Positions 15,969 through 24,788 are shown, counted from the first letter of the stretch. The stretch: 52,192 nucleotides of DNA from JAADEM01 sp965371855 (GCA_965371855.1 CBDUZZ010000033.1:1-52192); one strand, 5' to 3'. Notes: a model not told the origin generated them from the sequence alone. Program-made: numbers and translations.

Positions 15969-17294
15969 TCAGATTCCGGCATCTAAATCAAATCCCTCAA
16001 GATAATCGGCAATGCGCTTAAGGAAACCTCCACCAAGAGCACCATCAACAACACGATGGTCGTACGACAGTGATAGGTACATTTTATGCCTGATAGCAAT
16101 CATATCACCTGTTGGAGTTTCTATAACTGCAGGTTTCTTCTCTATCAACCCTACAGCAAGGATTGCAACCTGCGGCTGATTGATAATAGGTGTACCCATG
16201 ATATTCCCAAATGTTCCTACATTGGTAAGTGTAAATGTACCTCCCTGAATATCTACAGGTGACAGTTTATTATTCCTGGCCTTATCAGCCATTTGGTTTA
16301 TGCTTTGTGCCAACCCCGGGATATTCATTTGGTCAGCTTGTTTTATTACAGGTACGATGAGATTTCCGGATGGCAAAACAACAGCAACACCAATATTTAT
16401 ATTTTTTCTGAGAATAATATTATCTCCGTCAACAGAGACATTAACTCCCGGAAAATCACGCAGTGCTTTCGCTACAGCCTCTGTAAACAGAGGCATGAAA
16501 GTTAACTTTATTCCATATTTTTGTTGAAAAACAACTTTATTTTTGTTGCGCCACAACACAATATTGGTCACGTCTGCCTCAACAACAGATGTAACATGCG
16601 GAGATACCTGTTTCGACATAAGCATGTGGTCAGCAATCAGCTTTCGCATCCTGTCCATCACAATAACCTCATCCTCCGATGATATCTGAATTTTCTCCGG
16701 CTTAGGCTTTGCTGACAAGTTATTTTGAGAAGAAACTGAAGTGCTTGCCTGTTCACCTGTTCTAATTTTATCTTTTCGGCTCTTAACAAAGCTATGGATA
16801 TCATCTTTTGTTACCCTGCCATCTCTTCCTGTTCCCTCTATCCGGTTTAATTCTTTAACCGTAACTCCATCCTTTTTAATAATGCTTTGCACCAATGGAG
16901 AAAGAAAACGCTCTTTCAGACCCTTACCATCAGATTTAATGATACTACCTGTAGCAGGTGTTTCAATAACCGACTTTTGTTCAGGCGTGTATTCATAAGA
17001 ATTTGGATTGATACCAATAGTTTTTTCTTTTACAATCTCCTCGCCCTCCTCTTCATCAGTTGAGATTACGGCCAGAACTCCTCCAACACTGACAACATCA
17101 TCAACTTTATAGTTTAGTTGCCTTACTGTACCTGATACATGAGTTGGGATTTCCGAATCAACTTTATCCGTTGCTATTTCAACAATCACTTCATCCTCAT
17201 TCACTTTTTGCCCAGGCTCAACAAACCATCTGGTGATTGTAGCCTCCTCAACTCCCTCTCCCATTCTGGGCAATACTATTTCTATTAATGCCAT
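15969..17294 (-). CDS. Dihydrolipoamide acyltransferase (E2) of a 2-oxo acid dehydrogenase
   Basis: A 441-residue E2 protein. The lipoyl domain (1-80) carries the lipoylated Lys44 in EIATDKVDSE. A linker leads to a peripheral-subunit-binding domain (about 127-170, FLSPLVQSIIKKDGV). The catalytic domain follows from about 210 and ends with the active site SYDHRVVDG (His413, Asp417). It transfers acyl groups to CoA. Sequence style fits a branched-chain 2-oxo acid dehydrogenase E2. No E1 or E3 gene is adjacent, so it must pair with subunits encoded elsewhere. It may alternatively be a pyruvate dehydrogenase E2. Confidence 0.9.
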   Translation of the reverse strand: MALIEIVLPRMGEGVEEATITRWFVEPGQKVNEDEVIVEIATDKVDSEIPTHVSGTVRQLNYKVDDVVSVGGVLAVISTDEEEGEEIVKEKTIGINPNSYEYTPEQKSVIETPATGSIIKSDGKGLKERFLSPLVQSIIKKDGVTVKELNRIEGTGRDGRVTKDDIHSFVKSRKDKIRTGEQASTSVSSQNNLSAKPKPEKIQISSEDEVIVMDRMRKLIADHMLMSKQVSPHVTSVVEADVTNIVLWRNKNKVVFQQKYGIKLTFMPLFTEAVAKALRDFPGVNVSVDGDNIILRKNINIGVAVVLPSGNLIVPVIKQADQMNIPGLAQSINQMADKARNNKLSPVDIQGGTFTLTNVGTFGNIMGTPIINQPQVAILAVGLIEKKPAVIETPTGDMIAIRHKMYLSLSYDHRVVDGALGGGFLKRIADYLEGFDLDAGI

Positions 17295-17414
17295 ATTTTA
17301 TAAGCTATCAGCTTTCGGCCTTTAGCTGTTAAATTTATTCCAGCTTCAGGCTTCCGGCAAGATGTTTATAGAATAACACATAAACCTGTAAGATGTTTAA
17401 TTTGCACCTCTCAA

Positions 17415-17460
17415 AGTCATCGGATGACTACAGTAACCGGCATACAGTCATCTGATGACT
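17415..17460. repeat. REP-like pair, inverted copy
   Basis: AGTCATCGGATGACT (17415-17429) and AGTCATCTGATGACT (17446-17460) with a 16-nt spacer. Read on the minus strand the spacer is GTATGCCGGTTACTGT, close to the GTTTGCCGGTACTTGGT spacer at 3055. This is therefore the same unit as at 3040 and 25257, in the opposite orientation. Confidence 0.85.
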
Positions 17461-17480
17461 GATCGAATCTCTTCTCCTCC

Positions 17481-17566
17481 AACGCTTCGATGACCGCTAT
17501 CGCTAACGATCGAAAGTTTTGCAAGAACTCAAATCGTTCCACCATAGCGGGACATTTGAGCGTCAA
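17481..17566. repeat. Structured 86-bp repeat, copy 1
   Basis: Starts AACGCTTCGATGACCGC and ends GGGACATTTGAGCGTCAA. It contains two potential hairpins: CTTCGAT...ATCGAAAG, and CTCAAAT-c-GTTCC...GGGAC-ATTTGAG. Compared with copy 2 (17831-17915), the stem change C to T keeps pairing as a G-T (G-U in RNA) wobble, which suggests the structure matters. Confidence 0.8.
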
Positions 17567-17630
17567 AGGTTCTGTAAAGAACGAATACGAAGAGCTCGAT
17601 ATCCGGCAAACTAATTCACCCAAAGTACCG

Positions 17631-17709
17631 CTGTCAGAGTCTGCGACTGCTGACAGGGTGTAAAGAAAGATTACGGCTATATCCTGTTAGTGGTATTGTG
17701 CCCTGACAG
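17631..17709. repeat. CTGTCAG/CTGACAG hairpin repeat pair
   Basis: The left arm 17631-17656 folds as CTGTCAG-AGTC-TGC-GACT-g-CTGACAG. The right arm 17684-17709 is a degenerate version (CTGTTAG...CTGACAG). The left arm is nearly the reverse complement of the right arm of the element at 25323-25399, so the two loci share the family. Confidence 0.75.
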
Positions 17710-17830
17710 TGGTAATTCAACAGAGACCTTGTCTACTTTCGGTATCAAATCACAATGTTGAACACTCAATTTCCAATTTCCAATTATTTCCTTGTTCAAT
17801 GAATATTGGATATTCGATATTGCAAGTTCT

Positions 17831-17915
17831 AACGCTTCGATGACCGCTATCGCGGACGATCGAAGGTTTCACAAGACCTCAAATCGTCCCACTTAGCGGG
17901 ACATTTGAGCGTCAA
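17831..17915. repeat. Structured repeat, copy 2 (85 bp)
   Basis: Direct repeat of 17481-17566, ending 12 bases before the stop of the cysteate synthase homologue. The hairpins are CTTCGAT...ATCGAAG (closed further by GACCGC/GCGGAC) and CTCAAAT-c-GTCCC...GGGAC-ATTTGAG. It may act as the 3' end structure of the minus-strand gene. Confidence 0.8.
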
Positions 17916-17926
17916 TGGAATGGCTT

Positions 17927-19219
17927 CTAAAATATCTTACTCAAAACCTCTTTCACAGTCTCCAGAGATGGAGTAACTTCAAATATATGAACAGGTTTTA
18001 GGTATGTTACTTTCTTCTCTTTTTTAAATCTATCCTCGCCACCTCCGGTAATATTTATCATTATTACAGCATCTTTCTCCACTTCACCCTCTTTAACAGC
18101 TTTAACAAGTGTAGCAACCGCAACAGCAGCAGCAGGATGAATATCATTACCTTCCGTTTTTTCAAAAAGTTCAGCAGCCGCTCTTGCCTCCTCATTTTTG
18201 GCAAGCAATACATCACCACCTGCATCTTTCATGGCATCATACAATCCCCCATAAATAGAATAAGGCGGGCGACGGTTCGAAAGTACTTTAGCATCTATCT
18301 CCTCAACCTGTTTACGGGCTTCGTCATCATCAAAAGGAAGGATGCTTCTGGAATCAGCCTTCCAGGAGTCGTGTATCGGTTTGAACGGACAATTTTGTGA
18401 AACCATCAGTTTCATTTTATTTGTTCCGAACCTGCCGTCTTCTATAAATCTCAGGTTGGCTTCCCATGCAGCAATAGCACCCGTACCACTACCAACAGCC
18501 TGAAAGTAGTAATCAGGAATACGCCCGATCTCAGTTACGGCAGAAAGCACTGTTGTACCCATACCCTCACGCCGGGCTACATTCTTGGCACCCCCCTCAG
18601 GTATAAATCCCTCAACCTGACAAGCTACATTCGACAGATGAATTGCATCAAAATAATCACTCCCTGACTTTGTAATTACCAGTTTAACGTTATCTTTTAT
18701 TGGAGTGTCGAACCACAGTGCATTAAGATTATCCTCCGGAACACATAGTAGCAACGGAATATTATTATCGGAACAAACACGGGCAAAAGCACGCGCGGTG
18801 TTCCCGGCAGATGCAACCACAAGTACCTTCCCGTCAGAGGTGTCTAATCTTCCACCAACCGAATAAGCTTCAGTCTCTTTAAATGAGCATGTAGGCATCT
18901 CTATCCCCTTTTCAGGCCAGTAACCGCTAAAAGTAATATACAAATTGGTTAATCCAAGCTCTTTGGCAAGACCTTCACTTTTATATGTTACAGGAGCATA
19001 AGAGCCTTCAAGCACCTTACTTATCGGTAGCCAGTCAGCAAAACGAAACAGCCCGTATGAGCTGTCTTTTACTTCAATCTGTTTTTTCTCATAAATTGCA
19101 CGGATAAGAGTAGGTTCGCTCTCTCCCGGTGCATCTAATGTCCATCCTTCATCAGGAAATGTATTCCCTGTCTTTACCGATTGTAAAATGTATTTTGTTG
19201 GTGTGAATGTGTTTTTCAT
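17927..19219 (-). CDS. Cysteate synthase homologue (PLP-dependent, threonine-synthase-related)
   Basis: A 430-residue fold-type II PLP enzyme. The Schiff-base lysine is Lys114 in CSFKE, and the phosphate-cofactor loop SAGNT is near residue 137. Several stretches recall archaeal cysteate synthase rather than ordinary threonine synthase: PVTYKSEGLAKELGL, FSGYWPEKG, PEGGAKNVARREGMGT and YYFQAVGSGTGAIAAWEA. That enzyme makes L-cysteate from O-phosphoserine and sulfite. In methanogens it feeds coenzyme M. In Bacteroidota, cysteate is the head-group precursor of sulfonolipids. The acyltransferase that condenses cysteate with a fatty acyl group is not in this window. Threonine synthase is the main alternative. 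A hairpin leader lies just upstream (19238-19257). Confidence 0.8.
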   Translation of the reverse strand: MKNTFTPTKYILQSVKTGNTFPDEGWTLDAPGESEPTLIRAIYEKKQIEVKDSSYGLFRFADWLPISKVLEGSYAPVTYKSEGLAKELGLTNLYITFSGYWPEKGIEMPTCSFKETEAYSVGGRLDTSDGKVLVVASAGNTARAFARVCSDNNIPLLLCVPEDNLNALWFDTPIKDNVKLVITKSGSDYFDAIHLSNVACQVEGFIPEGGAKNVARREGMGTTVLSAVTEIGRIPDYYFQAVGSGTGAIAAWEANLRFIEDGRFGTNKMKLMVSQNCPFKPIHDSWKADSRSILPFDDDEARKQVEEIDAKVLSNRRPPYSIYGGLYDAMKDAGGDVLLAKNEEARAAAELFEKTEGNDIHPAAAVAVATLVKAVKEGEVEKDAVIMINITGGGEDRFKKEKKVTYLKPVHIFEVTPSLETVKEVLSKIF

Positions 19220-19237
19220 TGTTGTATTGTTGTATTG

Positions 19238-19257
19238 CCTGCCTAACGTCAGGCAGG
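19238..19257. promoter_or_regulatory. Hairpin in the leader of the cysteate synthase gene
   Basis: CCTGCCT-aacgtc-AGGCAGG forms a perfect 7-bp stem with a 6-nt loop, 19 bases upstream of the start codon. It is bounded by TTGTATTG repeats. It could be a leader control element or a small dispersed repeat; a related half, CTACAGGCAGG, occurs at 19422. Confidence 0.4.
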
Positions 19258-19368
19258 TTGTATTGTTTCTGGTTTCTGGTTATTTGAGTATCTGATTATT
19301 GGTTATTGATTATTGGTTATTTTCTTGTCCTCAATTTATCAATTCATCATATTTTCACCCACCCCTAA

Positions 19369-19467
19369 CCCCTCCGAGGAGGGGAATTAACTTTCGAACC
19401 TTCAATGTTATGCCCTGTATACCTACAGGCAGGTTTCGGGGAGGGGAATTAACTTTCGAACTTTCAA
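19369..19467. repeat. Direct repeat GGGGAATTAACTTTCGAAC(C/T)TTCAA with GC hairpin
   Basis: The 25-bp phrase occurs at 19381-19405 and 19443-19467. The first copy is joined to the palindrome CCCCTCCGAGGAGGGG (19369-19384). The second copy runs into the stop codon of lgt at 19464. Confidence 0.75.
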
Positions 19468-20267
19468 CTTGATGAACTTTTAACTTTCTGCTTCGCGTTA
19501 TACACCAGCCATATGCCAAATAATACGAACGGAATACTAAGTAACTGTCCCATGTTTAGCAACATTCCCTCCTCCCAGGCTTCCTGATTCTCTTTAAGAA
19601 ATTCTATAAAAAACCTGGAACCAAAAATGCCGATCAAAAACATTCCGAATATTAAACCCTGCTTATCTTTGGCATTAGTCTTCCAGTATGTGTAAAGCAA
19701 AACCAGAAACACAACAAGATAACTCAGCGCCTCATAAATCTGTGTAGGATGTTTGGGTATGGTTTCACCATTACGTTCAAAAATAAAACCCCAGGGTAAG
19801 CTAGTGGCATGCCCGTATATCTCTGAATTCATAAGGTTTCCCATGCGAATAAAAACTGCCACAAGAGCCACCGGTACAACAACTCTGTCAAAAGTCCATA
19901 TCATTGACTTTTTAGTAACTTTCTTAGAATAGATGTATAATGCGATCAGTATCCCCAAAGCACCGCCATGACTTGCCAGACCACCTTTCCACACCATTAG
20001 TATCTCTCCCAGGTGATGCGAATAATAAGGCCATCCGTAAAATATCACATGCCCCAGTCTGGCACCTACAATAGTAGCGATAACGATATATACAAATACC
20101 TTTTCCACCCATTCTAAAGGTAGCTTTTCAGATTTATACATCTTTTCAAGCATCATATATCCCACATAAAAACCAATGGCAAAAAACAACCCGTAATAAC
20201 GTATTGCCAATGGCCCTAAACGTATTAATTCAGGGTCAACATTCCAGTGAATAAAATTTAGTAACAT
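19464..20267 (-). CDS. lgt: Prolipoprotein diacylglyceryl transferase
   Basis: A 267-residue membrane enzyme with about seven transmembrane segments. It moves a diacylglyceryl group from phosphatidylglycerol to the lipobox cysteine of prolipoproteins. Family motifs are GARLGHVIFYGWPYY, WKGGLASHGGALG and the signature RMGNLMNSEIYGHAT followed by HPTQIYEAL. The last residues (KVKSSSS) are encoded by a low-complexity phrase found repeatedly between genes in this window, so the tail appears to have been replaced or extended by a dispersed repeat. It serves the several lipoproteins encoded nearby. The genes on either side are unrelated. Confidence 0.95.
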   Translation of the reverse strand: MLLNFIHWNVDPELIRLGPLAIRYYGLFFAIGFYVGYMMLEKMYKSEKLPLEWVEKVFVYIVIATIVGARLGHVIFYGWPYYSHHLGEILMVWKGGLASHGGALGILIALYIYSKKVTKKSMIWTFDRVVVPVALVAVFIRMGNLMNSEIYGHATSLPWGFIFERNGETIPKHPTQIYEALSYLVVFLVLLYTYWKTNAKDKQGLIFGMFLIGIFGSRFFIEFLKENQEAWEEGMLLNMGQLLSIPFVLFGIWLVYNAKQKVKSSSS

Positions 20268-20394
20268 ATTGTTAATTTATTATTTAATATTTATTATTGA
20301 TGATTTAAGTCTGCAGCAGGCAGGGGTTTGAGGATTTTATTATTCAATTAATCAGTTCCTCAATATCCAATAAACAATATTCAATATTCAATTC

Positions 20395-23300
20395 CTACAT
20401 CCCTTTACCATGACAATGTTTATATTTCTTACCACTACCACAAGGACACGGATCGTTACGTCCAACCTTTTTCTCCACTCGTACCGGTTCTAACTTTTTA
20501 GGTTTCTTGTCTTCTCCACCACCTGATGACCTTGAAAACTCATCTTTTTGTGTACGTAGCTTACTGAAATCCTGACGACGACGCTCTCTTGCCTGTTGTA
20601 CTCCGCTCGAATCACTAATTGGAATGGAAGCCTTAACAATTGTGGAAACAACATTTCTGTTATTCTCTTCTACCATCTTTTTGAACAATCCAAAAGACTC
20701 AAATTTATAAATCAACAAAGGATCTTTTTGCTCATAAGAAGCATTCTGTACGGCTGTTCTAAGATCATCAAGTTCACGAAGGTGTTCTTTCCAGGCCTCA
20801 TCAATGGTGATAAGCATTATCGACTTCTCAAATGCACGCATCATCTCTTCACCCTTAGTGTCATAAGCCTTTTTAAGGTTGGTGGTTATCTGAAAAACGC
20901 GTTGTCCGTCACTTATTGGAACAACAATATTTGTGTATTGTTGTGATTTGGTTTCATAAACATCCTTAATTACCGGGTAAGCCTGTTTCCCTATAGCTTC
21001 CACTTTGCGGCTGTAGGTAGTCCAGACCGTTTCAAACAGGTTATCGGCCAACTCAGTTTTATTACCTTGTAAAAAATCGTTCTGTACATATGGTGAATCT
21101 GTAGAGAATATCCTTAACAGATCAAGTTTAAATCCTTCAAAATCACCGGCATCATGGTACTCTTCAGTAATAGAATCACAAGTATCCTGCATCATATTGG
21201 ATATATCGAGCTGAATACGCTCACCAAACAGAGCATGACGACGCTTTGTATAGATAACCTCACGCTGAGAGTTCATCACATCATCATACTCCAGCAGTCG
21301 TTTACGAATACCAAAGTTATTCTCCTCAACTTTTTTCTGGGCTCTCTCTATCGACTTAGTAATCATAGAATGTTGAATAACCTCACCTTCATCAAGCCCG
21401 AGACGATCCATATACTTAACAATACGATCCGACCCAAACAGACGCATCAAATCATCATCAAGAGACACAAAGAATTGAGATGAGCCGGGATCACCCTGAC
21501 GACCGGCACGACCACGTAACTGACGGTCAACACGACGCGACTCATGTCTTTCGGTACCAACAATAGCCAAACCTCCATTCTCTTTTACTTTAGGTGTAAG
21601 TTTAATATCAGTACCCCTACCTGCCATGTTAGTAGCAATAGTTACCACTCCTTCGTGACCGGCTTCGGCAACGATATCGGCTTCCCTCTGGTGCAGTTTG
21701 GCGTTCAAAACATTATGTTTGATACCACGAATTTTCAACATACGGCTAAGCAACTCCGACACTTCTACGCTGGTAGTACCAACAAGTACCGGTCTGCCCT
21801 TCTTAACAAGACCTACTATCTTTTCAATAGCCGCATTATATTTTTCCCTTTTTGTTTTATATACCAGATCTTCAGAATCATCACGTACAATAGGCCTGTT
21901 GGTAGGAATTACTACAACATCAAGTTTATAAATATCCCATAACTCACCCGCTTCTGTTTCGGCAGTACCGGTCATACCTGCAAGTTTATGATACATCCTG
22001 AAATAGTTCTGAAGAGTAATGGTTGCATAGGTCTGAGTAGCAGCTTCTACTTTAACATTCTCTTTGGCTTCGATAGCCTGATGTAATCCGTCAGAATAAC
22101 GACGTCCTTCCATTACACGACCTGTCTGCTCATCAACAATTTTAACCTTGTTATCCATTAACACGTATTCAACATCTTTCTCGAAAAGAGTGTATGCTTT
22201 AAGAAGTTGATTTATAGTATGAACACGTTCCGATTTGATGGAATAACTTTGTAATAACTCATCCTTTTTTGCCAATTTTTCTTTTTCGGGCAATTCAGAC
22301 TTTTCTAATATGGCAATCTCCGAACCCACATCAGGTAACACAAAAAATTCTTTATCTTCTGATGAATCGGTAATAAGATCAATACCTTTATCAGTAAGCT
22401 CTATAGTATTATTTTTCTCATCAATCACAAAATAGAGGGGATCGGTAACTACATGCATATTTTTACTGTTCTCCTGCATGTAAAAATTCTCCGTTTTCAT
22501 CATACTGGATTTCATTCCCTCTTCACTTAAGAACTTAATAAGTGCTCTGTTTTTAGGCAATCCTTTAAAAACCCGGTATAGAAACAGTGACCCTTCTTCC
22601 CTGACTTTAGAGTCATCAGATTTCATCTTTTGCTTTGATTCAGCCAATACTTTAACTAACTCCTGTCTTTGGGTCTCAACCAGTCTTACCACTTTTCCCC
22701 GCATCTCGGTAAACAGCTGATCATCACCTCTGGGCACAGGACCTGAAATGATTAGAGGCGTACGAGCATCATCAATCAATACGGAGTCAACCTCATCCAC
22801 GATAGCATAATTATGCGGACGCTGCACCAGGTCTTCAGGTGAGACAGCCATATTATCACGCAAATAGTCAAAACCAAACTCATTATTTGTTCCGTAAGTA
22901 ATATCAGCTTTATAAGCGGCACGTCGTTGTGGTGAATTAGGCTGATGCTTATCAATACAATCAACTGATAAGCCATGAAACATAAAGATTGGTCCCATCC
23001 ATTCGGCATCCCTTTTAGCAAGGTAATCGTTTACCGTAACAAGATGCACACCTTTCCCTGCAAGAGCATTCAAAAATACAGGCAGTGTTGCAACAAGTGT
23101 TTTTCCTTCACCTGTAGCCATCTCCGCAATTTTTCCCTGATGCAAAGCAACACCTCCAATAAGCTGTACATCATAGTGAACCATATCCCAAACAATAGTG
23201 TTACCACCCGCTAACCAACTGTTTTGATAAATAGCCTTCTCCCCCTTTATCTCCACAAAATCTTTTGTTGTAGATAGGTCACGGTCAAACTGATTAGCAG

Positions 23301-23697
23301 TAACCTCAATTGTTTCATTCTCTTTAAAGAGTTTTGCCGTTGCTTTAACTACTGCAAAAACTTCAGGTAGAATATTCAGCATTTCCTTCCCCAAAACCTC
23401 AAAGACCTCTTTCTCTAAGCTGTCAATCTCTTTGTAAATCTTATCACGCTGCCCGATAGGGACATTCTCATTTTCAATTTTCCCCTTAAGCTCTTTAACT
23501 TTATCATCAAGCGGTTTAACAACATCCCTTAAGCGTTGTTTAAGTTCAACTGTTTTACTTCTTAAGTCATCGTTATCTAACTTTTCTATTTCAGGATAAA
23601 CTTCTTTTATTTTATCCACATAAGGAGAGATTTCCTTAATATCTTTATCATATTTATTACCAAATAGCTTGGTTAAAAATTTATCTACAATTGCCAT
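20395..23697 (-). CDS. secA: Preprotein translocase ATPase SecA
   Basis: An 1100-residue motor ATPase that drives proteins through SecYEG. Walker A is TGEGKT (Lys199). The DEVD-type Walker B reads VDEVDSVLIDDARTP, near residue 305. The second nucleotide-binding fold has TNMAGRGTDIKL and GRAGRQGDPGSSQF. The C-terminus ends with the zinc SEC-C motif CPCGSGKKYKHCHG. It is longer than the 901-residue E. coli protein. Part of the extra length lies in the preprotein cross-linking region (about 330-430), a feature common in Bacteroidota. The leader carries one copy of the TTGGTTATTTGTTGA phrase (23709-23723) that also occurs in tandem upstream of the ABC-F gene. Confidence 0.97.
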   Translation of the reverse strand: MAIVDKFLTKLFGNKYDKDIKEISPYVDKIKEVYPEIEKLDNDDLRSKTVELKQRLRDVVKPLDDKVKELKGKIENENVPIGQRDKIYKEIDSLEKEVFEVLGKEMLNILPEVFAVVKATAKLFKENETIEVTANQFDRDLSTTKDFVEIKGEKAIYQNSWLAGGNTIVWDMVHYDVQLIGGVALHQGKIAEMATGEGKTLVATLPVFLNALAGKGVHLVTVNDYLAKRDAEWMGPIFMFHGLSVDCIDKHQPNSPQRRAAYKADITYGTNNEFGFDYLRDNMAVSPEDLVQRPHNYAIVDEVDSVLIDDARTPLIISGPVPRGDDQLFTEMRGKVVRLVETQRQELVKVLAESKQKMKSDDSKVREEGSLFLYRVFKGLPKNRALIKFLSEEGMKSSMMKTENFYMQENSKNMHVVTDPLYFVIDEKNNTIELTDKGIDLITDSSEDKEFFVLPDVGSEIAILEKSELPEKEKLAKKDELLQSYSIKSERVHTINQLLKAYTLFEKDVEYVLMDNKVKIVDEQTGRVMEGRRYSDGLHQAIEAKENVKVEAATQTYATITLQNYFRMYHKLAGMTGTAETEAGELWDIYKLDVVVIPTNRPIVRDDSEDLVYKTKREKYNAAIEKIVGLVKKGRPVLVGTTSVEVSELLSRMLKIRGIKHNVLNAKLHQREADIVAEAGHEGVVTIATNMAGRGTDIKLTPKVKENGGLAIVGTERHESRRVDRQLRGRAGRQGDPGSSQFFVSLDDDLMRLFGSDRIVKYMDRLGLDEGEVIQHSMITKSIERAQKKVEENNFGIRKRLLEYDDVMNSQREVIYTKRRHALFGERIQLDISNMMQDTCDSITEEYHDAGDFEGFKLDLLRIFSTDSPYVQNDFLQGNKTELADNLFETVWTTYSRKVEAIGKQAYPVIKDVYETKSQQYTNIVVPISDGQRVFQITTNLKKAYDTKGEEMMRAFEKSIMLITIDEAWKEHLRELDDLRTAVQNASYEQKDPLLIYKFESFGLFKKMVEENNRNVVSTIVKASIPISDSSGVQQARERRRQDFSKLRTQKDEFSRSSGGGEDKKPKKLEPVRVEKKVGRNDPCPCGSGKKYKHCHGKGM

Positions 23698-23807
23698 TTT
23701 TTTGTTTATTGGTTATTTGTTGATTTGTTTAGGGTTTAAGGTTCAAGGTTCAGAGTTTTTGCGAGAGGAATAAATCTGGGACCTTTATGAACTTTTATCT
23801 TTCAACT

Positions 23808-24788
23808 CTACTTCGCACATCTAAAACCCATGTTAAACAGAGATGTTTCTGTAGTATTCTTACTTCGAAACCAAACGGAGTTACTCAGAGGGCCAAATTC
23901 ATCGTACATAAAAGAACCACCTCGTAAAACCCTGACATTTTCATCAGGGCCGGCTCTGTTTTGAATAGGAGAACCTGGATATGGTATAAACAAACTTTCA
24001 GTCCATTGCCACACATTCCCTGACATATCATTTAACCCTGCAGGTGTCTCACCATAATACCCTACAGGTGAAGCATATAAAAATCCATCTTTTACCTCCG
24101 CATTTGTCTTTAACTGTCCCTGCCAAACATTTGCCATATATTTGCCATCAACCACCAATTTATCGCCCCACGGATAGTTTTGTCCACTGTTTTTACCGTT
24201 ACGTGCAGCATACTCCCATTCGAACTCGGTAGGCAAACGTTTACCTGTCCATGTTGCATACTCTTTAGCATCACGGTATGATATCTGAGTAACAGGTAGA
24301 TTATCGGTAGTAGCCTTTTGGGCTCTTCCTAACGGATACTCCCAGTTGGCACCATCAATAAAATTCCATTTTCCTGTTTTGAAATCAAATACCAGGCTAT
24401 TCCCATATTTATCAGCATCTGTTTTATAACCTGTTTCGTTTATAAATTTCCTGAACTGTTGTACAGTTACCAGATTTTTGTCAATCCAGAATGGCTGCAA
24501 AGTAGCAGTAAAAACAGGTTGTTCGATATCTCTACCGGAAGAGTTACCAATCTTAATAGCTCCTCCCGGAAAATATACCATATCAGGATAATTCTCATCA
24601 GAATTAAAAGCAACAATGGACGAATCAGTACTACGCAGTTCTGTAATGATCTGTTCTTCAGCCGTTGTTCCGGACTCTTTTGTGGCGTTCCCACTTTTTT
24701 TCCCTGACTCCGAAATACACGATGCAGTTATCACAAGAGAAACCCCTATCCACTTCAGATAATATCCCGATTTCAACTCTAAAAACAT
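23808..24788 (-). CDS. FGE-fold (SUMF1 family) lipoprotein lacking the active-site cysteines
   Basis: A 326-residue protein with a leader ending ITASC (lipidated Cys24 likely). From about residue 70 it has the formylglycine-generating-enzyme fold: MVYFPGGAIKIG, WIDKNLVTVQQFRKFI, GKRLPTEFEWEYAARNG, GLNDMSGNVWQWTES, VLRGGSF and NMGFRCAK. True FGEs use a pair of cysteines shortly before the final GFRC segment. Here that stretch reads SNSVWFRSKNT and has none, so it is unlikely to make formylglycine. Relatives of this kind act in envelope or gliding-type machines (GldJ/GldK-like) or as binding proteins. It is transcribed alone, just downstream of secA's leader side. Confidence 0.8.
   Translation of the reverse strand: MFLELKSGYYLKWIGVSLVITASCISESGKKSGNATKESGTTAEEQIITELRSTDSSIVAFNSDENYPDMVYFPGGAIKIGNSSGRDIEQPVFTATLQPFWIDKNLVTVQQFRKFINETGYKTDADKYGNSLVFDFKTGKWNFIDGANWEYPLGRAQKATTDNLPVTQISYRDAKEYATWTGKRLPTEFEWEYAARNGKNSGQNYPWGDKLVVDGKYMANVWQGQLKTNAEVKDGFLYASPVGYYGETPAGLNDMSGNVWQWTESLFIPYPGSPIQNRAGPDENVRVLRGGSFMYDEFGPLSNSVWFRSKNTTETSLFNMGFRCAK

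Larger units (their letters stand above)
17295..17926. other. Repeat-rich intergenic region
   Basis: 632 bp without a credible gene. It holds an inverted copy of the two-palindrome unit (17415-17460), two copies of a structured 86-bp repeat (17481 and 17831), a CTGTCAG-type hairpin pair (17631-17709) and an AT-rich phrase rich in AATTTCC and ATATTGG (about 17757-17826) that recurs at other gene ends. A short open frame on the minus strand here runs through the repeats and is not a gene. Confidence 0.8.

Noticed and set aside
17417..17623. Minus-strand open frame of 68 codons
   Set aside because: It lies wholly in palindromic and structured repeats and has no family features.
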